The notes under the pieces: generated by a model
Databases searched by the model: none
Seen by the model: the letters and a program-made list of their open reading frames with translations, nothing else
What the model was told of the DNA's origin: nothing
Assembly: GCA_009602725.1 (NCBI GenBank)
Contig: WELB01000315.1
Span: 22,424-52,861, forward strand
DNA: 30,438 nucleotides
Source: Spirogloea muscicola
Lineage: Eukaryota > Streptophyta > Zygnematophyceae > Spirogloeales > Spirogloeaceae
Reading direction: 5' to 3'
Translations under genes and position numbers: made by a program
Part shown: positions 1-8,779 of the stretch, piece by piece
How the letters are laid out: the number at the start of each line of letters is the position of its first letter
Position numbering within the stretch: the stretch's first letter is position 1

Positions 1-60
1 CCTCCCTCCCTCCCTCCCTCTCTCTCACTCTCTCTCCCTCCCTCGCTGCCTCTCGCGCTC
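1..60. repeat. Pyrimidine-rich CCCT/CT microsatellite
   Basis: The window opens with a run of CCCT and CT units, interrupted by a few other bases, that continues to about base 50 and then becomes CG-rich. It lies about 100 bases upstream of the first J-domain exon and may be promoter-proximal or 5' leader sequence. No TATA-like element is visible. Confidence 0.7.
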
Positions 61-159
61 GCGCCGGGCACTCGGCTGCCGGCTTGCCCGTCTACCGCTC
101 GCCGCCCAGTTGCCGGAGGCGTGCACGCGCAGCGCAAACGTCCACAGCGAGGCAGCCCA

Positions 160-542
160 ATGGCCGCCAGGAGGGCAGAGCGCAAAAGGAGAGGAGCATC
201 GGCCGAGCCCGCGGCTGCGGACGATGAGGAGGGGCCGCAGCGGCGGGAGGAGGGCGAGGAGGACGCCAGCGGCGGCGCCGGCTCCGCACCAGGCGAAGAC
301 AGGGACGGAGGCGCGGCGCCCCGCCCGCTTGGCGGCAAGGACCTCTATCAGGCAAGGCTGCAAGGGCGCCCAGCCCAATTGGCTCTTGACATGGCAGCAC
401 TCTCCGCAGCAGAGATTCACAGCCGCAGCGGCGTGCCATGCAGGCGCTGGGCGTGGAGCGCAGCGCGACCGCAGAGCAGATCCGGCGCGCATATCACCGG
501 CTGGCGCTGCGTCTGCACCCCGACAAGAATCCAGGCGACGCC
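160..542 (+). CDS. J-domain (DnaJ/DNAJC9-like) co-chaperone, N-terminal part only
   Basis: J-domain proteins stimulate Hsp70 ATPase through the His-Pro-Asp loop. Two exons can be joined. Exon 1 is 160-351 (64 codons, ATG at 160), a charged Ala/Glu/Arg-rich leader ending KDLYQ. Exon 2 is 444-542, beginning ALGVERSATAEQIRRAYHRL and continuing LALRLHPDKNPGDA, so J-domain helices I and II and the HPD motif are present. The splice is phase 0 and uses a GC donor (CAG|GCAAGG) with a CAG acceptor. The KDLYQ-ALGVER junction and the HKLALRLHPDKN-type helix resemble DNAJC9 and plant dnaJ 6. Helices III and IV and everything downstream are missing: none of the three forward frames between 543 and 700 carries the usual F..I..AY.VL.D pattern. 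A possible donor (GTGCGC) sits at 543. Anthranilate synthase sequence starts about 150 bases later, so this is a truncated gene, a gene fragment or an assembly join. Confidence 0.65.
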
Positions 543-693
543 GTGCGCATCCCTCTGGCAGCCTCTGCAAGGCTTGCCTGCGCATTCGGTGCCGTTTTGT
601 GGCGTCGCAGCATGTTCGTCGATCACCGAGGCCGCCGCCGCCGCTGCCGCCGCCGGCGCCGCGGGCTGGGCGCCGGAGGGCGGGGTGGCGGGG

Positions 694-3600
694 TTCCGAG
701 AGGCGGCAGCAGGCGGCGCCAACCTTGTGCCCATGTTCCGGCGCATCTTCTCGGACCACCTGACGCCCGTGCTGGCCTACCGCTGCCTCGTCAAGGAGGA
801 CGACCGCGAGGCCCCCTCCTTCCTCTTTGAGTCCGTCGAGACCGGCGCCGACGGCGGCCAGGCCGTGAGTGCCGCACCGCCTTCTGCCGAGGCAACCCAG
901 CTACTCACCTCGCAACCCACCAGAGACTTACGGCTCAAGTCCAGACAGTGGCTGCAGAACGACGAGCTCGACGAGCTTGCAGCTGGGCAAATGAGTGCCG
1001 GGCCGCGGCTGACGAGGCCCGTGTGGCCTGTGCGCCAGGGCAGGTACAGCATCGTCGGCGCGCAGCCGGCCATGGAGGTGGTGGCCAAGGAGGAGTGGGC
1101 GACGGTGCTGGACCACCGGCGGGGCGAGCGCAGCGAGGTGCTGACCGCCGACCCACTTGGCATCGTTGCCGGCATCGCCACCGCCTGGGCCCCCGCGCCC
1201 GTCCCGGGCCTCCCCAAGGCCTTCTGCGGTCAGCGCCCGCTCCTGAATACTCTTGCACAGGATTAATGGATAATTCTTGACAGCACTGCTATATGAAGCC
1301 TTCCCTCTCGTAACTGCTGGATCAAGCGTAGTAGTCTGCATCGACTGCATCAGACCAGACCTTGCGAGGCACACACTTCAGTACCGCTGCCACACGTCCA
1401 GCTCGCTCTGGGGGCTTTGACCTCTGACCCTTAATCTGGTGCTGGTAAACTGGTACTGACAACCAATGGGTGGGTCCGGGTGGGTGAAGGTGGGTGGGTG
1501 GGATACACGTCATATGACACCGTGCGGTACGTGGAGAGCCGCAAGCTGCCATTTGATGGCGCGCCGGATGACGACCGGGGCCTGCCTGATGTCCACCTCG
1601 GCCTCTATGACGACGTCGTCGTCTTCGACCACGTCCGCAAGGTGCACCAGGATGGGTTGCTGCTGCCATTGCTGCAGCCAATTAACCATCTGTGCTAAAA
1701 GGAACGGTTGTCTTTAGATTTCAAGCTCTGATTATATGTCAACTGCGTGGACAGGTCGTTTTTGTGGTACACTGGGAGCACCTCACAACTGGCAGCGCTG
1801 TGGAGGATGCGTACAAGCGCGGCGAGGCGCGCCTGGATGCCCTTATTGCCCGTCTGCAGGCGGCTGAAGCGTGAGAAGCGCCGCCCTACAAGCACGTGCA
1901 GGGTTACTGCAAGGCAGCCGTGGCTCTGACGTCCAGCATTATGTTGGTTCCGCTTTCGCCCCTATATCTAAGGAAGTGGTTGTTTGATGATTCAAAGTTA
2001 GAAAGTTTTTATCGCAGCTGACATGGCTGCTGCTGCGGCAGGCCCAGACTGGCGGCTGGGGCAGTGGACCTGGCTGTTGAATGGCACGGGGCAGGCGCAA
2101 CAGACTGCAACATGGCCGACGGCGAGTTTGTGGCAGCCGTGGCGGCCGCCAAAGAGCACATCCTCGCGGGTGACATCTTCCAGATTGTGTTGAGCCAGCG
2201 GTTTGAGCGGCGCACATTCGCGGACCCGTTTGAGGTCTACCGTGCGCTGCGCATTGTCAACCCCAGCCCCTACATGATCTACCTCCAGGTGTACATCGGC
2301 ACAGGGAGCGCCCGTGTCGGTCAGACGCTAGATAATTTGTCCAGGCTACTCCAAACACAGAACCCCAAGTAGTTCCAATCCTTAAGTGCTCTACTTCAAA
2401 GGCTAAAGACAATGTCAAGCCAAGGTGCGCTGAGCTCAGAAGGTTAAGCGGTGCATAAGCTGTCCGTGTGTTATGAACGTTGTCACTAGCCTGTTTATGA
2501 GTGCTTCATGCTTTCAAGCATCCATGTGTTTTGAGCTCGTTCAATGGAGTGCAGCAATGGCGCAGACTACTCGCATACTTGTTTCTGATTCTCCTCGTAT
2601 GTGGAGCAGACGAGGGGTTCCATCCTGGTGGCTTCCAGCCCAGAGATCCTGTGTCGGATCAAAGATGTACGGGCCGTCAGTACTGCGACACCCTTATGTG
2701 ACACTCTCAAGCTACCAGCATATGAAATCTGCTTCTGCCTGAAGAGCACTTTGATATACATCTGTGCCACTTGATTCTGGACAAACTGTGTGCTTTGCCA
2801 ATCCCGTAGACGTTCCAGCCCTGGGCATCAGCAGTTCAGGCCAGCATTGCAACTTCAAGACTGGTTATAGACTCGCATACTGTCAATGAGCAGAGCACTA
2901 GCTAACTGGCTCTTTCTGTTGCTCGAACATGCGGCAGCGGAAGGTTGTAAACCGGCCACTTGCTGGCACTAGGCGGAGAGGGCAATCTCCGCAGGAGGAT
3001 GCTTTCTTAGAGGCAGACCTGCTTGGCGACGAAAAGGAGATCGCAGAGCACGTCATGCTCGTCGACCTCGGCCGCAACGATGTGGGCAAGGTGCACACAG
3101 AACGTTCTGCACTGCGTCGCATGCACCGCTTGCTGCGCAACTGCAAGCTGAATGCCACATTATTACCTGTGCTGGCTGGTCTTGAACAGGTGTCCAAGGA
3201 CGGCTCAGTGACTGTCGAGAAGTTTATGGAGATTGAGCGCTACTCGCACGTCATGCACATCAGCTCTACGGTACAACTCCGCCCTGGCGATTGCACGCCA
3301 TTTCTTATGCAATGGGAAAGTCCTGCAGGCAGCACGTTTGCCTAGTCACGAAGTGCTCCTCATTTTTCTTGAGCCTTCTGTTAACTCCTGAAAGCAGTTG
3401 GCTGATTAAGCAAGGGGCTGCTGGTTCCTTCCAGGTGACTGGCGAGCTCAAGGATGAGCTCACCTGCTGGGATGCTCTACGCTCCGCCCTCCCTGTGGGC
3501 ACCGTCAGCGGCGCACCCAAGGCACGCTTGAGCTCCTGGGTGTCATAAACGCATTTGTCCATGTGCTTACCCGAGCATACTATCTTGCCAGATTCTGTAG

Positions 3601-4135
3601 TGTGCAATGCAGACCCCACAGAGAACAGCACAAAGGTCTGGCTAGCATGGAGCTCTATTTACGGACTGCTACTTACTGTAGTCGAGGAGTCTGTCAGGGT
3701 TGAGCTCCTCAAAGCTCTTCAAGCCTTTCGTTGCGGTCAGCAACGCAGCAGATTGAAGTAGGGATATGAAAGATTGGGTTGCGGCTGCAGGTGCGAGCCA
3801 TGGAGCTCATTGACGAGCTGGAGCCAACGCGGAGGGGCCCATATGGTGGCGGCATGGGCTGCATTTCGTTCTTTGGCGACATGGACATCGCGCTGGCCTT
3901 GCGGACGCTCATCTTCCCAACCCTCAGCTCGCGGTACGACACCCTGTATAGCTATGGTGGCGACAGCTGGCACCGCCGGGAGTGGGTGGCACACTTGCAG
4001 GCAGGCGCGGGTATTGTCGCCGACTCCGACCCTCAGGCAGAGTACCAGGAGACGGTAAATAAGGCTGCAGCCATGGCCAGGGCTATTGACCTTGCCGAGT
4101 CTGCCTTCCTCGGCAGCGCAAAGGCAGCTGCGTGA
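694..4135 (+). CDS. trpE: Anthranilate synthase alpha subunit (component I), ten exons
   Basis: This enzyme converts chorismate to anthranilate, the committed step of tryptophan synthesis, normally in the plastid with a glutamine amidotransferase beta subunit. Exons by homology and phase: 694(or earlier)-864, 1039-1228, 1490-1641, 1755-1870, 2042-2288, 2610-2666, 2938-3090, 3190-3270, 3435-3521, 3791-4135. They join without a frame break into about 532 residues. Visible landmarks in order: [20 protein letters not shown] with the feedback-site motif [126 protein letters not shown] and AGAGIVADS. Eight introns are GT-AG; the last (3522-3790) has a GC donor. The true start is unresolved. Homology begins at the F codon at 694. 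An in-frame ATG lies at 391, but it would overlap the J-domain exon in another frame. No catalytic residue looks lost. Confidence 0.94.
1468..1502 (+). other. G-quadruplex-type run across an intron acceptor
   Basis: Seven GGG runs separated by one to eight bases fall in 35 bases, ending inside exon 3 of the anthranilate synthase gene. The inferred acceptor (AAG|GT) is at 1489/1490, so the run straddles the 3' splice site and encodes the Gly-Gly-Trp-Val-Gly stretch. It replaces the pyrimidine tract usually found there. Confidence 0.6.
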
Positions 4136-4436
4136 GTTCACCGAGCGGCGGTGCAGAGGCAGTACAGGAGATAAATGCCACCAGCTCTATAAGACGCCTT
4201 GGCAATTGTCGACTTAGCTGACCAGGAGCTCTCGTTGCTGCAGCCTTTGCATTTTGAGCAACTGGGTGTTCATGGATGCATTCCGGTCGGCCCTCCTTAT
4301 GATGCACTAGATGACAAAAGGGTGGATGCTGGGTGCTCGTAGCACAGGTTGGCGGGGCTGGCCACCACATGAAGCATAGCTCAGGCTCTTCTCAGATGAG
4401 CTAGCTGCACAGCAGGCAGAAGAAAAAGCTTCTCCT
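4136..4436 (+). other. 3' flank of the anthranilate synthase gene
   Basis: About 300 bases follow the TGA stop. No domain, repeat or open frame was recognised. This presumably contains the 3' untranslated region. The first TGTAA in the flank is at 4454, but it lies inside a hairpin repeat, so the real poly(A) site is uncertain. Confidence 0.4.
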
Positions 4437-4500
4437 TACAAGGGGGCGATGGCTGTAAAAGGCCAGCCCCATAAAGGTTGGAGAAGGTTCAAGGAAAGCA
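4437..4500 (-). repeat. Hairpin module, minus orientation, downstream of a LINE-like 3' end
   Basis: Read on the minus strand it gives CCTTGAACCTTCTCCAACC, then GGGGCTGGCCTTTTACAGCC, then a TCGCCCCCTTG tail. GGCTG pairs with CAGCC. It lies about 40-100 bases past the group 2 LINE-like 3' end at 4537-4765 and has the same orientation. Confidence 0.6.
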
Positions 4501-4536
4501 TTTGTTAAAACAGCTACGTAAGTGGCTACTTCGAAT

Positions 4537-4765
4537 GGGTGCTGGCAATAACCCCTAGTCAGCACCCGCAAGTCAGAGTAGCTTGCGGATGGAAAATTGT
4601 CACCACGGCGACCCGAAGGCAGCAGCCAAAGCACGGCCTGCCGCAAGTGCCCTGCAAAAGCCTGAGAAGGCTACACCGAGACTGGCAGGCGCAGACGGAA
4701 CGCCTGAGCGAGCAACCTAGCAGCCTTGAAGCTGGGCTCACCTTCATTACCAAATTATTTTTTTT
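4537..4765 (-). mobile_element. LINE-like 3' end, group 2 (5'-truncated)
   Basis: On the minus strand the frames read EPSFKAARLLAQAFRLRLPV, then an AFAGHLR and an Ala/Leu-rich end. This parallels SLAQVFHSMRLSVSF...AGRAMAAAS at 9440-9565 and SLAQINRRLAISPQRSLAF at 27610-27690. The shared pattern is the extreme C-terminus of a reverse-transcriptase polyprotein. It is broken by stops and frameshifts, lacks everything upstream, and ends with the GGGGTTATTG-type segment equivalent to GGTTACTGAG in other copies. Confidence 0.55.
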
Positions 4766-5165
4766 GGGCTGGCCTCCTACAGCCAGTTACTTGGCTACAG
4801 ACGAGTCGGTTTCCATTCTGGCCTTGGCGTCAGGTGCTCGCACGCCGAGCAAGCCGCTTATGAAGGTCCAAGTACAGGCTCTCAGACCCCCCGTGAAAGT
4901 CATTGGCCAGCGCAACCATTCCATCCGCTGGCAGGTTGGTCCGAGCAGTGAGATGAATAGACAGGAAGGTGCGTGGTGCACATGAATGACTCGAAGGCCA
5001 GCTCATGCCAAGACACTCTTCCTGCCAAACATAGGGCAAAGTATGGGGATTCACAAAGCGAAGCCTTATGCTAAGGGGCGCAAAGGCAGGTGTGGAAAGC
5101 CCGCCGAAGGCGACTGCAGTTTCCACGAGTCGAGAAAGAGTCTTCCAGGTGAGGGCGATGGCTGT
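4766..5165. other. Unassigned stretch with one hairpin module at its start
   Basis: 4752-4795 is a plus-strand hairpin module (T run, GGGCTGGCCTCCTACAGCC). The rest has a 98-codon minus frame (4830-5126) and overlapping plus frames, none with recognisable domains. It may be the decayed continuation of the copia reverse transcriptase next door, but I cannot align it. Confidence 0.35.
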
Positions 5166-6184
5166 AAGCGAGCTTATATATATGCTACCGTCTCCGTGCT
5201 ACCGTCTCCATTTCTTTTGATGCGTAGAACCCACTGACAAGCCATGCACTTTTAGCAGGAGGAAATGAAGTCAGCTGCCAAGTACCATCTCTCACAAGAG
5301 ATGCATACTCAGCACCAGCAGCTTGCCAAACAACAGCATCATCAGAGGGAAGAGCTTGAGCAAGGGAGGAAGGATTCCCTGCAATGCCATGAAGGCATGG
5401 TCAGGTGCGAGTGGTGAAATCTTTGGAGTTGTGGCAGATGCAGGAAGCTCGGCAGCTGTAGATGCTTGAACATCGACAGAATCGCATGTGCTATTCTGTG
5501 CTTCAGTAGTCAGTCCATTTGACTCAGACTGTATTTCATTGAAGGGATCATTCAAGCTGTTAGAAGATAAGCAAACACCACTCTTAGGAGGTTGTTGATC
5601 AGTCGAATTGGTTTATACTCCCTCTGATTCAGAGAGCACCACATCTCATCTCACAATAATGCTTTGCCGGTCTAAGTCCCATATGCCTTTTGATACAAGC
5701 TGTATCCAACGAACAAGGATTTGTACGACTTGGCATTCACCTTACTGCAATTTGTATTGAGAACATGTGCTAAGCACAAAAAAACTCTCAGATGAGATAC
5801 ACAAGGTGTAACTCCAGTACAAAGCTCATGTGGTGTTCTGTACAACGGCTGTTGTAGGACTCCTGTTCTTGAAATGAGCAGCAGTAAGACAACCTCTGTC
5901 CCCCAGAATAGGGCAAGATGGCTGCCATGCAGCATGGCTCTGGCAGAATCACAGATGATTCTATCAGCTCTTTCAGCTACACCGGTTTTGCTGCGGTGTG
6001 TGTCGGGTCCTATTTTGTTGAACATTTTGAAAGACTTGCAATATCTGGAAGTATGCTCCAAGGTACTCACCTCGACAAACACTTCTCAGCATCTTCAGCT
6101 GTGCCTGTCTGCCTCTGTGCCATGAGATAACAATCTCAAAATTGAGCTAGCACCTCATAGTTGTGCTTCAGAAAACAAGCAAAT

Positions 6185-6300
6185 GTCATCCTTAACTTCT
6201 CATCTATAAAGGTAACCAGATACTTACTAGCCCCAACAACGATCGTCATCAGGGACTTTACCGTCACTTAAGGTAACTAGAAACTTGCTATCTCCAACAG
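6185..6300 (-). repeat. Imperfect 60-base tandem duplication inside copia integrase
   Basis: 6185-6244 and 6245-6300 are diverged copies with the same ends (GTCATC ... CCAAC). On the minus strand each encodes a form of GDSKFLVTLSDG / GASKYLVTFIDE, so the integrase N-terminal segment appears twice. Confidence 0.55.
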
Positions 6301-6404
6301 AAGCATCGTCAATTGGTCCGCTCACATCAGTGTAGACCAAAAGTAAATTATTAAATATTAAATGAATCTAGTAACTCTTCAGCTCCACTTGCGCTTTCCT
6401 TGGG

Positions 6405-6460
6405 AAGAAAAATTCCGTATATAAGAAACAAATGTAGGCCAAACGGCCAAGTACAGAAAG
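6405..6460 (-). mobile_element. Short LINE-like 3' end (group 1) nested in copia
   Basis: The minus strand reads CTGTACTTGGCCGTTTGGCC, then ACATTTGTTTC and a CGGAATTTTTCTTCCC tail. The same block ends the group 1 elements at 26840-26880, 28370-28430 and 28885-28925. It separates the copia pre-integrase motif from the LVYTDV start of integrase, so it inserted into the older copia element. About 55 bases remain, an extreme 5' truncation. Confidence 0.6.
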
Positions 6461-6717
6461 GGGGAAGGGGAGTTTATGCTGCTTACTTGAAGAACAACCC
6501 TCACACAAGACATCAGAATAATGCTTAGCTTAAATCATCCCTCTTACCCAAACATATCCCTCTCACGATATCCCGTGAGAAGAGCTCTTGAAGATTGTTG
6601 TGTCCTCATATTGGCGATGCAAAAGGTCTCTGCTTGGCGTTGGCAAGGAGCTGGGGGTGCACATCTGGAGATGACTCAAGGGTGGTCACTACCAGTGCGT
6701 AGGAGGACAGCAAGCTA

Positions 6718-7180
6718 GATATATGGAAGCAGATAAGAGGCCACGTGCTTGTCAGAGATCGGACTGACTATGATAGCAAGCTTGTTTCCTAGACGATTCA
6801 TAGCATCAACATGCGTGAGTAAGGAAGTTCCCTCTGTCATCTGATGCCCAAGTAGGAACATCTCATTAGCGGGCTTTGGGACATTGTTGAGGTTCGTCTT
6901 GTACAGCAGGCTTGTGCAGTCATAGCTAGATCTAGTCCATAACCAACTGCACCATGTGGAGTTTCTCAATAGCGCCAAGGCATGTTAGGATTGACTAAAT
7001 GAAGTGTGTATACCCAAATCGTTGGAGATGTTCCATTTCTGGAGACTACTTGGGCTTCGGATGACAGAGGGATCTTGCTTACTCACACATGCCAATACAA
7101 TAGATTGTCTAGGGAACCAGCTTGCTGTCATAGGCAGTCCGGTTTCTGATAAGCACATGGCCTCTTGCTTTCTAGCTTGC
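6718..7180. repeat. Inverted gag duplication, about 140-base arms
   Basis: The reverse complement of about 6718-6865 matches about 7040-7180 at roughly four bases in five; both contain GATGACAGAGGGA and CCTCTT at matching places. The spacer is about 175 bases. The two copia fragments are therefore opposed, with gag 5' parts innermost. Confidence 0.7.
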
Positions 7181-7835
7181 CTTCCTCCTACAAAGTGGGA
7201 GTGACCTCCTTGAAAATGGAGAACCAGCTCCATCTCTCTCACAAGTCATATTCAAACTTGTACTGGAAGAGACTAAGAGAAAGGACAAGGCGTTTAAGAG
7301 TAGCTCCCATGATGCTATGGCGCTTTTTAGCAGTACAAGTCCAAAAGGCCATCTGCTCCTCTCCTCAAAGATAAATCATGCTGAGAAGACATGCTGGAAA
7401 TAACATCCAGAACCAAGACACAGTCCCCTAAGAAGTACTTCGGCGTCGTCAGAGGAAGCTTCTATGACTGCCTCTTGTACTAACTTTACTACTTCTGCCA
7501 ATGGTGATGAGTGGTAGATGGGTCCTGGAGCTACTCAGCAGCTCTGCTGTCACTCATCATGGTTTAGCAGCTACAAAAGTTCTTCACCCCTGAATATTTA
7601 CCTAAGCAGATGGGAATTTCGGACATGCTGTAGGTACATTCCAATTACTTGCCCAAGTGAAGAGTAGAGACGAACCATTTGTACTGTGCAAGAATGTGCT
7701 CCATGTTCCGTCTATGGAGAACATCTGTATTCAGTCACTGTTGCAACTTGTGATGATAAGGAAGTGAGGTTCTTCGCAGACAAATGTGAGAGTTCATCCA
7801 CGGAATTGTAAGCAGATGCTGGCTTTAGGCAAAGA
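7004..7835 (+). mobile_element. Second Ty1/copia remnant (gag and protease region), plus strand
   Basis: Plus-strand frames give LGLRMTEGSCLLTHANTIDC, SDKHMASCFLACLP, SYKVGVTSLENGEPAPS and EETKRKDKAFKSSS, a gag of the same type as the minus copy. Around 7410 a CWK triplet may be the remains of the zinc knuckle. From about 7510 come WVL(D)SGAT-like, WFSSYKSSSP and VLCKNVLHVPSM, the copia protease and the linker before integrase, broken by frameshifts. The element stops near 7835 with no integrase or RT and no LTR. Its 5' end faces the 5' end of the minus element. Confidence 0.75.
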
Positions 7836-7949
7836 AAGATGTATCAGTTACAGTGCACTGTTCTTACATAGCAGCTGCCAGACTGTGCTTTGACACCAGC
7901 TACTTGGCTTGGCCTTCGGACTGGCTACCGCCTCCAACAGCCATAGGAC

Positions 7950-8139
7950 ATGCGGCTGGCGCTCGCCACTCTCACGAGGTGCATTGCACAGCGGCCGCAG
8001 TGCCTGGCCCAAGCCCTGCCTTCCTCTACGGCAGCGAAGGCGGCGTACGCGTCTTCCGGCGTGGGCATCCTGGCAGGCGCCGCGGCTCTCGTCCAGCACC
8101 CGCGCTTCCGCAAAGCGCCAGCCGCTCTGAAGCAGGCTT
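7950..8139 (+). CDS. Possible truncated first exon with mitochondrial-type presequence
   Basis: The frame from the ATG at 7950 begins MRLALATLTRCIAQRPQCLA and continues for about 63 residues rich in Ala, Arg, Ser and Leu with no Asp or Glu, as in mitochondrial targeting peptides. It contains GVGILAGAAALVQHPRFRK. The frame then runs into a hairpin repeat at about 8145. No downstream exon was recognised, so this is either the start of a gene cut by repeats or a chance frame in GC-rich DNA. The function is unknown. Confidence 0.25.
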
Positions 8140-8340
8140 CCCATTCTTTTCTGGGCTGGCCACTTCTTTGGCTCGTTCGCACTCAAGCTCCCTCAGACCT
8201 TGTCCATTCTTTTGGGCTGGCCTTTCCCAGCCACCAGTCAATCTGGCCGCGCTTTCTTCTTTGGCTTTAGACATTGTCCACTCTTTTTGAGCTGGCTTTG
8301 CCAGCCCCTCTTCTCTATTGAGCATCTTTAGTCTCTATGG
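8140..8340 (+). repeat. Two or three hairpin modules in tandem, plus orientation
   Basis: A degenerate half copy is at about 8145-8165. A full copy is at 8200-8262 (CCTTGTCCATTCTTTTGGGC, stem GGCTGG...CCAGCC, then CACCAGTCAATCTGGCCGCG). A third is at 8272-8325 (GAGCTGGCTTTGCCAGCCC, then TCTCTATTGAGCAT). The CACTCAAGCTCCCTCAGACC leader before the second copy is shared with 25760-25780 and, inverted, with 25127-25150. Confidence 0.7.
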
Positions 8341-8404
8341 AGCGCCCCTTGCTGACGACTTGGTACATGGTATCCTGCTTCTTACGCCATCCGGCCCTTC
8401 CAGG

Positions 8405-8545
8405 CCGGCCCTTTCCACTTGCGAGCAGGCCGCGCTCTGGCTGCTGCTTCTGGGTGTCGGCGGGTGCCTCTTTCCCAGCTCGGGTGACTATGACTTGCTG
8501 CTGCTCACTCGTGGTCACCAAGCTTCCATCTACGGTGGTCTTGTG
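8405..8545 (+). mobile_element. LINE-like 3' end, group 2 (short)
   Basis: ACTTGCGAGCAGGCCGCGC, then TGGCTGCTGCTTCTGGG, then GACTTGCTGCTGCTCACTCG, match the end of the copies at 9520-9665, 25615-25720 and 27675-27785. In one frame the first part reads HLRAGRALAAAS, the terminal residues of the element's protein. A plus-strand hairpin module follows at 8575. Confidence 0.5.
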
Positions 8546-8567
8546 CATAGCTGGGTGGTTTAGGCGC

Positions 8568-8665
8568 CTTTCGGCTCTTTGGACCTTGTTCATTCTTCTT
8601 GGGCTGGCCTTTCCCAGAGAAAGCGCGGCCAGATTGACTGGTGGCCTGGCCTTTCCCAGCAGTGG
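8568..8665 (+). repeat. Hairpin module with an embedded second copy
   Basis: GGACCTTGTTCATTCTTCTT and GGGCTGGCCTTTCCCAG are followed directly by the reverse complement of the CACCAGTCAATCTGGCCGCG tail, then by a second GGCCTGGCCTTTCCCAGC. One copy seems to have been inserted or recombined into another in opposite orientation. Confidence 0.55.
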
Positions 8666-8779
8666 GGTAGGATGAACACGCAACAACAACGAGTGAGGAG
8701 CCGCAAATCCCAAAGACTAGCTGCCGGAATAATGCCCAACCCCAAATCTGAGAAGACGCTTTTGGCCCCTTCGTTTGGC

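Larger units (their letters stand above)
5166..6978 (-). mobile_element. Ty1/copia retrotransposon remnant (gag, GAG-pre-integrase, integrase, start of RT)
   Basis: Read on the minus strand from 6978, the domains come in copia order. Gag (about 6978-6560): ASLLYKTNL-like and GHQMTEGTSLLTHVDAMNRL, SDKHVASYLL, then LVVTTLESSPDV. GAG-pre-integrase (about 6540-6470): the CEGCSSSKQHKLPFP motif. Integrase (about 6360-5672): LVYTDVSGPI, SKYLVTFID, HTPQQN followed by a frameshift to GVAERADR, ARAMLHGSHLALFW, TPHELCTG, SHLRVFLCLAHV and KSYKSLFVGYS. RT start (about 5555-5200): LAPDHAFMALQGILP, W..AAGAEYASLVRDGTWQL, then QWVLRIKRNGDGST. Stops and frameshifts interrupt every domain. The protease between gag and pre-integrase is missing, and most of the integrase catalytic core is lost. 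No LTR was found. This is a dead copy. Confidence 0.85.

Noticed and set aside
391-693. In-frame ATG at 391 as the start of anthranilate synthase with a plastid transit peptide
   Set aside because: It would translate the J-domain exon region in a different frame, and the J-domain homology there is strong. It stays possible only if the J-domain exons are a relic.
4454-4458. TGTAA as the poly(A) signal of anthranilate synthase
   Set aside because: It is over 300 bases from the stop and lies within a hairpin module of the minus strand, so it is probably coincidental.
6380-6480. CTTCCC on both sides of the nested LINE fragment as a target-site duplication
   Set aside because: CTCCCC or CTTCCC is part of the conserved 3' tail in other copies, so one of the two is element sequence.
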